DNA of 64,000 nucleotides, from NCBI GenBank assembly GCA_025667525.1, contig JANFOE010000570.1:186001-250000 (forward strand), in the 5' to 3' direction. The DNA comes from Glebionis coronaria (lineage: Eukaryota > Streptophyta > Magnoliopsida > Asterales > Asteraceae). This document shows, one piece after another, positions 45,146 through 55,512 of the stretch; position 1 is the first letter of the stretch, and each line of letters starts with the position of its first letter. Under the pieces are notes generated by a model. It saw nothing but the letters and a program-made list of their open reading frames with translations, was not told the origin of the DNA and searched no databases. The position numbers were made by a program, and so were the translations under genes.

Positions 45146-46654
45146 ATGGATGGTGCATTTCTCTCTTGTTTCTTTTGTAATATTAATGCAGCACGTGTGT
45201 CTATCGGATTTGTTACATCCCGGAAGACGGGAACAAATAAAGCCCGTCGGGATGAGTTAAAGTTAAGATTGATGGATTTATCAAGAACCAGGATTTACCT
45301 TAGAAAACCAATGAAGAAAGTTAGTGATCACGGAACTAATGATCCGCCACTTCTTAGTAGAAGACCGTTTGATGAGATTGATGATTCAGTCGTCGATGTT
45401 TTGGACGATGAGTTGGAAATTAACAACGGTGAAGAGGAAGAAGACGAGTATATAGATAAAAAGGAAGCAGGAGACGATCCTGAGTGGGACGCGGAGGAGA
45501 TTGAAACGATATCGTCTCTGTTTAGAGGTAGAATTCCTCAAAAGCCCGGAAAGTTAGGGAGAGAAAGACCTCTTCCGCTCCCGATTCGCTACAAGAATCG
45601 GCCAATGGGAATCCCGACTTCAAAAAAATTTGCAAGAGCTATAAATATTTCAAGGAAATCGATATCTAGTAGAGTGTACAAAGACCCGGCATTCTTAGCT
45701 GGTCTAGCTAAAGAAATTAAAAAACTTGACCCTGAAGAAGATGTTTCCATAGTTCTTGACAAATGCAGTCGATTTCTCAGAAAAGGCTCGTTGTCAATGA
45801 CAGTAAGAGAGTTGGGACATATGGGTCTGCCTGAACGAGCTTTGCAGATATACTGTTGGGTGCAGGAACAGCCACACTTGTCTCCAGATGATCGGCTTCT
45901 TGCTTCGACAGTTGAGTCCTTGCTAGGAACCATGAAGTAAATATATCTTTCAAGCTTGAGAAATTCTTGAGCCTGTCGAGCAAAAATGTGTATGAAGCAG
46001 TCGTGAGGGGTTTCATAACGAGTGGCAACTTAAAACTTGCATACAAACTCCTTTCAACTGCCAAAAATAGGAAAATGATGCTGGATTCAGGGGTTTATGC
46101 GAAACTCATTTTAGAACTTGGAAAAAACCCTGATAACCGTGTGCAATATTGAACTTACTTGAAGAGCTAGGTGAAAGAGATTATTTGAATCTAGCGCAGC
46201 AAGACTTCATTGCGATAATGAAAGTTTGCATCAAGCTCGGGAGGTTTGAGAACGTGGAGAGTTTATATAATGTGTTTAAAGACTCTGGTATGGAACCAAG
46301 TGTGGTCATGTACACCACTCTCATCCACAGTCGTTATTCCAGTAGTTGTTACAGAGAGGCGTTGGCTTTGGTTTGGGAAATGGAGGATCAGATTGTCTTT
46401 TTGATCTTCCAGCATACCGTGTGGTAATAAAACTTGTTGTTGCTCTTAATGACCTCTCAAGGGCTGCAAGATATTTTTCAAAACTAAAGGAGGCAAGATT
46501 TTCTCCTGCATATGATATATACATGGATATTATCAAAGTCAATGCAATTCATGGGAGGATAGCTAAATGTAAGGAGGTGTGCAAGGAAGCTGAGGCCGCT
46601 GGATTCAGGCTGGAGGAACAAACAAGGTCTCTGTTGATGGAACTGAATGAATAG
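45146..46654 (+). pseudogene. P-type PPR protein gene with three frameshifts
   Basis: The whole 1.5-kb reading region matches a plant pentatricopeptide-repeat protein of about 490-500 residues. It resembles what I remember of Arabidopsis At2g01860 (EMB975), an organelle-targeted, embryo-essential type. Segment 1 (264 codons) has an acidic patch, then ETISSLFRGRIPQKPGKLGR and SLSMTVRELGHMGLPERAL. It shifts frame near 45925-45935 into NHEVNISFKLEKFLSLSSKN. A second shift occurs near 46147 and a third near 46390 (after YREALALVWEMED). The last segment runs from LFDLPAYRVVIKL to the TAG at 46652. Each break is explained by one missing base and no other stop interrupts the frames. It is either a recently dead gene or an intact gene with assembly indels. 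PPR helices bind organellar RNA. Confidence 0.7.
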
Positions 46655-46949
46655 TTACCTGATGACTGGTTTATAAAAGCAATAGTATGATCATCTCACC
46701 TTTTTCTTTTTTGTGAAATGTGGTTTATAAAAGAAATAGTATGATCGAGTTATTTGTTAACCTGATGCTGTTTTTACCGTAGTTTGTCTCCATTTAGTCG
46801 AGTCCCGTATGAACATATCTATCATCTTAAATGTTAGTGCATGTGTTATTTTATTATAACATGCATCAACCATTTGGTTTTTCATCTTTATGTGATAATC
46901 CCCTTGTCGTTCAGAAATAAGTAAATAACTTACAGTTCTGCCCTCGTTT
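46655..46949. other. PPR 3' flank
   Basis: Non-coding. A 27-base segment around TGGTTTATAAAAGAAATAGT is repeated with few changes at about 46668-46690 and 46721-46743. Confidence 0.5.
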
Positions 46950-46957
46950 CTGTTAAG

Positions 46958-47331
46958 TAGAGGTGGCAAAATGGGCGGGCGGGCGGGCTAAACGGGCGGC
47001 GGGCTAAACGGGCGGCGGGCAAAACGGGCACGGTCGAAACGGGCGGGCTAAACGGGCGCAATCTAAAAAAAAGGAAAAAAACATATAAAAACCTACAAAT
47101 AAAAAATAAAATACTTGTTTGAAAGTCGGGATAAAAAGTTTAATAAAAAATATTCGTCGAGTATACTAATTTGTATTTTACAAGTGCGCCCGTTAAACCC
47201 ATTTAGTTTCTTACATATGCGCCCGTTTAGCCCATTCATTATAAAGAATGGGCAAAAAGCGCCCCATCCTTTTTTGAAAATGGGCAAAAAGTGCCCATAT
47301 GTATCAAAATGGGCAAGATTTGCCACCACTA
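46958..47331. mobile_element. hAT-type MITE with G-run array
   Basis: 374 bp, ends TAGAGGTGGCAAAATGGGC and the inverse GCAAGATTTGCCACCACTA. It is flanked by the 8-bp duplication CTGTTAAG (46950-46957 and 47332-47339). The left arm is packed with GGGCGGGC and AAACGGGC words, including four adjacent G-triplets at 46973-46988; the right arm carries CGCCCGTTTAGCCC. Confidence 0.9.
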
Positions 47332-47339
47332 CTGTTAAG

Positions 47340-47949
47340 TGTACTTGTGATAAAAATAATATAGAAATAGTATATGTGCTTATACTGTACCATGTTATCA
47401 TCAAGACTCGCCTAGTCGCCTTGTAGCTCATTATTATGTAGTTATCAAAATAATATCATTTGTAGCTGTAAAATATGTAGAGAAATGCTCTAAAACTTGT
47501 CCAAGTAGTGACCACTGCTGAAAACGAGTGATTATCTTTTTTCACTATAGTAAGTCCTTAACTTACAAGTGTGCAATAAGAACTCGACGATAGATACTGC
47601 CTGACTGATGTGAACGAGAAACCCACAAAAAGTCTTTTATTAGTTTTTCGTGGGTAAAAAAACTAAAATGTCTGTTATGGTGGTGCATACCCTAGTGGAA
47701 TTCTTAGACCTGACACTGATTCTGAAAACTAGAGACCCAACTTGGGTACAACACATGTTGTGAGGTTTGGGCCAGTTACTGCTACGACTTGGTGTTGTCA
47801 TCCTAATGGAAGGTGTTGGATCAGGATTAAAACCGGGTGTTTAGTTGCCTGGATTATGTTTTCTATATCAGCGTCCACTGTTCCAAAGTCGAAGCATTTC
47901 CTTGACCAAGTCAAGGAATATATTAGGATAAACATAAATCTTGCGTACT
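47340..47949. other. Intergenic
   Basis: No gene supported. A 90-codon frame at 47742-48014 runs through a SINE and has no recognisable domain. Confidence 0.45.
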
Positions 47950-47963
47950 TAGCAAGTAGATAT

Positions 47964-48091
47964 ATTTTTTTTTGGGTATACCTGGGTTCCGACTCGACAT
48001 TGCGAGCCGACTAATCCCAGGCGACTACCCTTTTGGATAGCCCGGAGTCGTCGCAGGTGAACCTCTGTGGCCACCCCCAAATGTACACGCC
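47964..48091 (-). mobile_element. SINE, minus strand
   Basis: About 128 bp flanked by a 14-bp direct repeat, TAGCAAGTAGATAT (47950-47963 and 48092-48105). The left end is a T run (a 3' A tail on the minus strand). The body is GC-rich against AT-rich surroundings, with GGTTCACCTGCGACGACTCC on the minus strand resembling an RNA polymerase III internal promoter. The family is not named. Confidence 0.7.
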
Positions 48092-48105
48092 TAGCAAGTA
48101 GATAT

Positions 48106-49510
48106 GAAGGGGGTCGTGATCACGATTTTGTGTATACCAGAGAACAAGAAGTCTAATTTAGGTGATGAATATTCTTTTACATGACATAATTTCTATGAAA
48201 ACACGATCAATCAATTAGCTTGCGAAAGTAAGTCCAACTAGTGGAACCTCACATGATGAATAACATTACCATCAAGTATTTTGTTTCGTGGTATTTTGTC
48301 AATTCCTAGATGGTAGTACCTTGTAAGCAATTGGTTCAAATTCTCCTCAACCTCTGCGTACTCGAAAACACATAATGCTTATTGAACTTTATGTTCACCC
48401 ACAATAAGTATGGCTCACTTAGTGAATCTCTAGGATGCTTCTTTGTAGCCAAAGGGTTTCCGAGTTTCAGCATGTACTATTGTAATGTCATTCTGAACAC
48501 AAACATTTATGTGGTGAACTTCTGTTCTGTGGCACTTGTCGAAGCCTGTGCATCCAATAACATATGTTACAAAATGGTCATAAGTTATTGTAATGTCAAG
48601 ATAGAGAAAACTAAGGTTTTGTGCTAACCCCAACGGACGTAATAAATTGGCAAACGGCATGTTTCACAGAACGAGCTCCATATTGGTACATTAAAAGCAA
48701 CAATTTCCACAGTTGACATGTGCTACCTCATTTGCTCTCAAACCGTTCACAATATCTATGTTTAAACAAAACTATCAAATGATTGTGACAAATCAAAACA
48801 GAGTATGGGAACTCAGAAAAAGTTTTAGATAGTGTATTTTGAGACACCAATATGAAGTCTATTACTTCATTACATCAAATCATTTTACTCTATCGTATAG
48901 GTAACTTTAAGGGTTTTGGTTTTACAATTTTGTTATGTTATTTTTCATCTCCTATTTAATTCATACTCGATGTTCTATCTGCCATTTTCATCTCATTGTT
49001 AATTCTTAATCATTGTTAATTTACAGCGCCATTATCTTTGTAAAATATTGCTGGAAGATTACTTTTGTTGTTTTTGCCTGAATAAGTTAACTTTAACTGC
49101 TTAATCAACCTCTTCTAGTGTCTGCAACTCATCCGCGTTTAATCCTCTTGATGAATGTTAAAGAGTTATAGACGTTATGACGTAAGTAATAGGCGATGAT
49201 GATAATTTTGTGCAGTTTTCTTCAGACCAGAGTTCACTGACGCCCGTACCTTGACGGGGCAGCCATACCCGAAATGTGGTTACAGCCCTAGCGGGTGTTT
49301 CACGCCATTTCTCTGTTTGCAGATCTGAGCTTCATTTTTCTTTCTATGAAATAGAAAAACACTTGAAATTTTTAAAAGTACTTGAAATTTGCATATGAAC
49401 CGCATATATAATATTGTTATTTTATTGATCGTGTCTGGCATTGGTTCAAAGAAAATTGGAATCTGCTTGACATGGATATTTGCAGGTTTAGGGACAGTTA
49501 CACCACTAGG
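48106..49510. other. Intergenic, no feature seen
   Basis: AT-rich. Frames up to 92 codons (49280-49558, minus) show no domain. A palindrome, ATCGTGATCACGAT-like, lies near 48113-48127. Confidence 0.45.
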
Positions 49511-49519
49511 ATAAGAATT

Positions 49520-49860
49520 TGGTTGGAGCTGGAAATTGGTGGGTCGTCGGGTTACCAAAAAGGTCGATGGGCTTTTTCAAGGCTGAAAAAGCGGAAACAC
49601 GGGTGGGTTTGGTGAAGTGTCAAATTGGGGGTGTTTGGGATTGCTAATAAAGCAAATAATATCAGGCGTGGAGTACTAAAAATGGAACATGGTAGTTCAC
49701 AGAGATCATAAACTTGAAAACCTGATGCTAGATTCCAATTACAATGTTAAAACCGAGGGTCATTTTCCGAAAACAAGTTGTGGACGTCCTATGTATGATG
49801 TCTCAAAGGTATACATATTTACAAGTTAATAAATAATTTTAATTTTGTTTTGAATTAGAT
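49520..49860 (+). pseudogene. SnRK1-like kinase fragment, copy 1
   Basis: From about 49640 the frame reads KQIISGVEY, a stop, then MVVHRDHKLENLMLDSNYNV and GHFPKTSCGRPMY. This closely follows the catalytic-loop and activation-loop region of plant SnRK1 (KIN10-type) kinases. The HRD Asp is present, but the Leu of HRDLK is His, the DFG segment is missing, and an in-frame TAA precedes the loop. The 46-codon frame from 49689 stops at 49829. Sequence before 49640 is not kinase-like. It is a non-functional exon fragment, perhaps carried by a transposon, and copied again at 50.46 kb. Confidence 0.6.
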
Positions 49861-50462
49861 ATAAGAAAATTCACAAATGAACATTTTACTTGAAGATTTA
49901 TATTGGATAATTAGTTTATATTAGAAGCGCTATAGGGATTATGTGGAATCAAAATTTTATTTCTTTACATTGTAATAATTTGATTATGACATTGAAAGTG
50001 CTTAACCAACTCTGATTATTTCGGAGAATCTAATGAACTATAGCTTCTGAACAGGTTCTAACATGTTCGCTTCTGTTTCTTCCTCATATATTTTGTGTTT
50101 AGATGTGTTCTTATCAATTTTTTGGTTATCCTAATTGCTGCTAAGTCAGCTTTAGTGACTTTTGATTGCTTGTTTGGTCTTATGTTCACTAGAGGGACAA
50201 TTTTTTTTTAAGAAACAAATCTAAAAAATGGATATATGCAGACAAGATGCTTCAGAGTATGAATCGTTATTTAAAACCACATCCACTTCTTAGTTTCAGA
50301 TAATATTTACCAATTGTACATAAGTTACATGACACATACACTATTTTTTTGGAGGATGACTCAAGAACAGTTAATAGATTTGTGATTTTATTTCTTTCTG
50401 TGCTCATATGTAGTCGCTGTTAAATTAGATGTTAAGCGGGATAAAGTTACACAAGTATTATA

Positions 50463-50905
50463 AGGACTTGGTTGGAAGTGTAAAATTGGTGGGTGGTCAG
50501 GTTATTAAAAAGGTGATGGGGTTATTCAAGGCTGAAACAGCGGCAATATGGGCGGGTTTGGTAAAGTGTCAAATAGGGGGGTGTTTGGGATTGCTTATTA
50601 AGCAAATAGTCTCAGGTGTGGAGTTCACAGAGATCTTAAACTTGAAAACCTGTTGTTAGATTACAATTACAATGTTTTTTCTGAAAACAAGTTTAGGATG
50701 TCCCATAGGTATACATATTCACAGGTTAAAAAATAATTGTAGTTTTGTTCTGAGTCAGATTGGGATATAAAAAACTGATTCTTGTCTTGCTTTTAAATGT
50801 GTAGTTTGGCGTTGTTGGACTAAACCGATGACATCTATAAAATCAAATCAGAAGAAAACAAAGAAAGTGTGCAATGCACTGAAGCGTTTGCGTAGATCTA
50901 CAAAG
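50463..50905 (+). pseudogene. SnRK1-like kinase fragment, copy 2
   Basis: A diverged copy of 49520-49860. It has KQIVSGVE and, in a shifted frame, VHRDLKLENLLLDYNYNV, so the kinase core is better kept (HRDLK intact) but frameshifted by a deletion. Its downstream part (from CTGAAAACAAGTTTAGGATG to CAATGCACTGAA) is repeated a third time at about 53362-53585. Confidence 0.6.
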
Positions 50906-51834
50906 CCTTGCTGGAAGGAAAACCAGTGGCGCTATTGAAGTATACATATACAAATATCATCTGCCATTGTCATGTGCGTTCTGAAGAATGTTGTTGACTG
51001 TTGAGACATCACGAACAGTATTTGTACCCGAGCATCGACATATTTGTGGCATTTGATTAGGTAAGAGTTATCAATAGAAGTTGTTAATAGCTATGAGCAT
51101 TATTAATTAGATTATAATATATAGGACATATAGCTTTATATAATTATCTGAAAGCTCAAAAGAGAAAAGTGATCAAAACTTATTACTTCATAAGCACGTG
51201 GCTGCAGAAAAAGATGTCACGACGTACAGTCCCCCATTTTCTGCATAAATACATTTACTTATGTTTTCTCAAATGTCAAGTGATACTTTTATAGCCATCA
51301 TGCATCGACTATATCACAACGAAACCTGGCTCAAGAGGTTGTTAGATGCATGAACTTGTTCTTTGGCATATAAGATTATGGGTCAGATTGGAAGTCTCTG
51401 AAGTTGTGTTAGTCAGTCTATTACCATAGTGTTATACGTTTGTTCGACTGCCACATTATAAATGTATCTGCAAGTCAGTCTATTACCACTTCACCGGTAA
51501 TTTAACACTTTATGATCTTCGTGGGCACGTGTAACTCATTTCTACAGGTGCAAATATGGGTGGACCAGATGGGTCAGGTAACACGTCTATATAGGCGAAC
51601 ATTTTGATACAGAAGTCTTAAAGATAATAGTAAAATTATAAGAAAATTAGTCATACATAAGTCTTAAAAGAGACTTCAGTAACAGACTACAAAAGTCTTG
51701 AACAACATTCAGAAAACAAAGTCTTAAACAGACTAGAAAAGTCTTCAACAGACTATAGAAGTCTCAAACAAGCATACAGAAAAGCATACAGAATCTTAAA
51801 ACAATCATACTATTCATAATACTCGATACAGAAT
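50906..51834. other. Intergenic and 3' flank of the small minus-strand gene
   Basis: No further gene seen. 51600-51790 is crowded with AGTCTT and AAGTCT words separated by A-rich sequence. A related stretch follows the paralogous exon at 54.40-54.48 kb, so it was probably duplicated as the 3' untranslated region. Confidence 0.5.
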
Positions 51835-52201
51835 TCAAAAAACAGAGGGCTTGCACTCAGACCAGAGAGTACTCTCATCAGTTAGTTTCTTGGCTCTGCG
51901 GGCTCCAGCTTTAGGCATTAATATGTAAACTTCATGATCGCGCTCGACAAGTCTTTTGACCATCTCACGAAACCGAAGATTAGTTGTTAAGGTAACAAAC
52001 TTTCCTCTCTTTACCATATGGGCGGTTTTCAGAATGTGTATAATATTTCTGGTCTTGCAGCGACCAGTTTCCAAGAACGTCATTTTTCCTGTGTATCTAT
52101 CAGGAGGTGGAAGACTATCGCCATAGCCATAGTACTCTGAATAGTATGCTAAATCATCTTCACTCACATCTAGAAATCCAGTCAGGAACTGTCTTCTGCA
52201 T
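51835..52201 (-). CDS. Exon of a small gene, possibly NYN-like; product uncertain
   Basis: The minus-strand frame is open from an AG acceptor at 52203-52202 (TTATACAG) to TAA at 51837-51835, with a first Met at 52167 (110 residues from there). The N-terminal part is Tyr-rich (DDLAYYSEYYGYGDSLPPP). The C-terminal part includes RGKFVTLTTNLRFREMVKRL and ERDHEVYILMPKAGARRAKK. The second stretch has the rhythm of the last strand-helix-strand of NYN/PIN-type nucleases, but the acidic residues are not clear, so the assignment is tentative. A paralogue of the same block lies at 54482-54661 with a conserved reading frame, which argues that it was a real exon. The first exon was not established; see the short repeated module at 52561-52640. 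Confidence 0.45.
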
Positions 52202-52560
52202 CTGTATAATCAATATCAGTTTTAACAACAGTTTTAACAAAAAAGAACAATTATGCAAGATCCTGCTAGTTCTTAATAATCAATATCATCAATTTTACAG
52301 CCCCATTCACAGGACTGCTAAATGCAACTAAAAGTTACTACTCAACAACTCTAACCCACTTGACAGATGTCTCAACAAAGTCAACAAAGCCGTTAGTAGG
52401 CTCATGGCTTATTTGGTTTTCAGCTTAAGTATCATAAGCTAGCTTTTTGTGGCTTATTTCAAAACTTTTCAATACGAGTTCATTAGAACTTATATAAGCA
52501 GAAAACTTTTAAAATACGTCACAAAAGTGATGTTATAGAATCAGAAAAACTAACCTTATG

Positions 52561-52640
52561 AAATTAGTTTAGTTCATAGCGAAAAAAACGGAATGTAGAT
52601 GCTGGTGGCAAATCGTCGTAGTCAATACTCAATATCGAGC
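52561..52640 (-). repeat. Repeated small-peptide module, copy 1 of 4
   Basis: On the minus strand it encodes IDYDDLPPASTFRFFRYELN and then a stop. Related copies lie at 54250-54302, 54310-54390 and 55429-55512, each with the core IDY(D/N)DLPPAST(C/F)RF. The position upstream of a minus-strand exon suggests a 5' exon or leader of that gene family. Confidence 0.55.
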
Positions 52641-53361
52641 ACATATTTTAGGGTTTAGGGTTATATATTGGGCCGACCATTCTTCGGGCCAAAAGTATTG
52701 GGTGGGCTGTATATTAGGCCCCGTTTGATAACATTTGGGAAAGGAAAAATACGAAAAAATTTCAAGAATAGTTGCTATCGTCTACACTGAAAATCAAATT
52801 CCGTCCCTATCTTAAATTAAGTGCACCGATCGTCCCTATCGTTTACAACTTTGATCAAAAATCGTCCATATCTTGGATGGCCGTTTATTTTGTCCGTTAA
52901 ATTTATTTATTAGAGGGGTATTTACGTCTTTTCTATTAAAAAGTCACAAATATTTTTTTCTTTTATTTCTTAACTCTCTCTCACACATATTTCTCAGCCC
53001 CCATCTCTCTCTCTCTCTCTCTCGATCTCTCACCGAATCATCAATCACGATTCATCTATGCTAAACTAAAACCCAGATCCATCAAAAAAAAAAAAACACA
53101 GGCCACATATCATAAATCACCACTCATCTATGCTAAACTAAAACCCAGATCTGATTCATTATTATGTATAAAAAAATCCTTCACGACATTCTTAACGAAT
53201 CATCAAATCCAATTCATTCCGTACATAATAACATCGTCATTCATATCAGGTTTCGATTAATGAATGAATGGGAATGAACTGATTAAAAAATCAGTAAAAT
53301 GAATTGGATTTGGGTTTCGATTAAAAAAATCTATGATTAAAAAATCAGTAAAACGTTTTTT
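52641..53361. other. Intergenic with simple repeats
   Basis: It contains a CT run (53004-53022) and a 27-base direct repeat, CATCTATGCTAAACTAAAAC and on, near 53052 and 53126. The stretch 52770-52920 (CGTCCCTATC words) looks like a common dispersed plant repeat. No gene seen. Confidence 0.45.
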
Positions 53362-53585
53362 TCTGAAAACAAGTTTAGGATGTCCCATAGGTATACATAT
53401 TCACAGCTTAAAAATAATTGTAGTTTTGTTTTGAGTCAGATTGGGATATAAAAACTGATTCTTGTCTTGCTTTTTAAATGTGTAGTTTGGCGCTGTTAGA
53501 CTAAACTGATGACATCTGTAAAATCAAATCAGAAGAAAACAAAGAAAGTGTGCAATGCACTGAACCGTTTGGGTAGATCTAGAAA
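53362..53585 (+). repeat. Third copy of the segment at 50685-50905
   Basis: From CTGAAAACAAGTTTAGGATG to CAATGCACTGAACCG it matches 50685-50890 with few differences. The order of blocks shows segmental copying within this 5-kb region. Confidence 0.75.
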
Positions 53586-54249
53586 GTGTGCATTATGTTG
53601 TAGCAAGTACACAGTCTTTTAAACAATTTTATGATTTTAATCAACGATTAAGAAAACCGTCCATTGGATAGATGAACCAGGTGATTAAGAGACCAAGTTT
53701 TTCCACTAAAGAGTCACAAATGAACCAATTTTAGTGGATAGATGAAACTTTTGGAGGTTCATGCTGTTTCTTTTATCAAATCTTATGAATCTGCATATAG
53801 TATTGTGCGTAAGCGGTTTTGTGTTTGTCCTACTATCATTGATGTTGCTAGGCCCCCATGTAAAATATCATGGATGTGTTATACGGGCGTACTTAAAGAA
53901 CTTTATTGTTTAGTACCCTTTGACATATGTACCTTTGATACATAATGCACGATATGATCATGATACTCTCCCATGATCATGATAAACATCTCAGATTCTT
54001 TTATAATCGAAGTTAGTACTGAATCATAATATTCCAGTGATAATATAAGATACTAGAACAACATGATATGTTAATATAAGATACAAGAACAACATGATAT
54101 ACAGTGATAATATAAGCTACCAACATGATATGTTAATATAAGATATCAGAACAACATGATATTAAACATTAGTTCAAAATAACATACAGTTAAACATCAT
54201 AACATAATTAAACATCATAAGTCTTAAAAAAAAGAGAAAATACATCAGG
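53586..54249. other. Intergenic
   Basis: No gene supported. ATATAAGATA-type words recur between 54040 and 54170 in about four copies (TATAAGATACAAGAACAACA). A 67-codon frame at 53742-53945 is not recognised. Confidence 0.4.
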
Positions 54250-54390
54250 GGAAAAACGGCATGTAGATGCTGGTGGCAAATCGTTGTAGTCAATATCCAG
54301 CACAAGACTTATGAAATTAGTTTAGTTCACAGAGAAAAAAGCGACATGTAGATGCTGGTGGCAAATCGTCGTAGTCAATATCGAGCATCA
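54250..54390 (-). repeat. Repeated small-peptide module, copies 2 and 3
   Basis: Two adjacent copies (54250-54302 and 54310-54390). Copy 3 on the minus strand reads MLMLDIDYDDLPPASTCRFF from an ATG; copy 2 reads VLDIDYNDLPPASTCRFS. The peptide is better conserved than the flanks. Confidence 0.55.
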
Positions 54391-54481
54391 ACATCTTTAA
54401 ACAACATTCAGAAAACTAAGTCTTAAATAGACTAAAGAAGTTTTAAACAAGCATAATCTAGAAAACTCAATACAGAATAAC

Positions 54482-54661
54482 TTAAACGGAGGGTCTCCTC
54501 TGGGATAAACGAGTACTCTCTTGAGTCAGCTCCTTAGCGCGGCGCGCTATAACTTTTCCAGGCACTAAGATATAAACTTCATGTTTGCGTCTACAAAGTC
54601 TTTTAACCATCGCACAAAGTCGATTAGTTGTGAGAATCACAAACTTAGCTCTCTTGATAAT
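54482..54661 (-). pseudogene. Paralogous fragment of the 51.8-kb exon
   Basis: 60 minus-strand codons read IIKRAKFVILTTNRLCAMVK, then CRRKHEVYILVPGKVIARRA and ELTQESTR, ending in TAA. It aligns with the 51.8-kb exon from its RGKFVTLTTN stretch to the stop. Upstream of the matching part the frame meets a stop and the homology ends, so this copy is truncated. The surrounding 3' sequence is duplicated too. Confidence 0.6.
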
Positions 54662-55428
54662 GGATCAAGAGAAACTTGAATCCGAGATCCATTATTCCTC
54701 TAATTGATGCATAGAAGTCTATTCTCCCTGCAAAGATAAAGTGTTGTAACTAATTTAGAAACACAATCATCAGTTTAGCACAGAGCTAAAACCAAAAACT
54801 TCAAACTGATAAAGATAGGCAACACCTAGTTAAAACTAACTTGTTATAGTTCCTTATAATCTAGGCATAATGATAAATTCAAACAGCATACATAATAACC
54901 AAATAACCAAATAACCAAATAAACTATAGATCAGCTGTATTAAGCACTTGACAGATAAATATGAGAAAACACAGTTTCATGAAGTTTTAACGATCAGAAA
55001 AGCAAAACAAAAGCACTAATAAGTAACTAATAAATAAAATAAGTAAAAAAGCAATGAAGAAAGCCAAAATAAAGAGCTAATAAAGGGAAAAAGTAATACC
55101 ACACTTTTCACAGCTTGAATTTTAAAGCTAAAAAGCTATAATAACTGATGTTCAAATATAGATCTAAACCTACAAACAAACCTTGTTTCTTTTTTATTGT
55201 GAGGGCTTATTCAGTCAAGCTTAGGTTTTTCTGAATAAGCTAAAGCTTATTTAGCCTTTTGAACATACTTTTTTGAGTTATTAAGACCCAATCAAACAAA
55301 ACAATAACTCTTTCCAGATCTTTTTACAAACAAACCCAATGAAACATCAAGAAACAAAACAATGAAACATCCAAGACACAAAACAATGAAAGATCCAAGA
55401 AATAAAAGAATCAGACGAACTAACTTTT
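54662..55428. other. Intergenic, A-rich
   Basis: No gene seen. A three-fold AACCAAATA repeat lies near 54897-54921. Confidence 0.45.
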
Positions 55429-55434
55429 ATGAAA

Positions 55435-55512
55435 TTAGTTTAGTTCATAGCGAAAAAAACGGCATGTAGATGCTGGTGGCAAATCGTCGTAGTCAATATC
55501 CAGCATTACCAT
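55435..55512 (-). CDS. Short ORF of the repeated module, copy 4 (25 aa)
   Basis: The minus-strand frame from ATG at 55512 reads MVMLDIDYDDLPPASTCRFF, then RYELN and TAA. The same peptide core occurs in three other copies in this 3-kb interval. It is too short to classify; it may be a first exon, an upstream ORF or a relic. The sequence beyond it (55.66-55.74 kb) also matches the flank of copy 1 (52.64-52.75 kb: GGGTTATATATTGGGC, TTAGGCCCCGTTTGATA), so the whole upstream region was duplicated. Confidence 0.3.
   Translation of the reverse strand: MVMLDIDYDDLPPASTCRFFRYELN

Noticed and set aside
47742..48014. 90-codon ORF starting MGTTHVVRF
   Set aside because: Its last third is SINE sequence and the rest matches nothing that I know.
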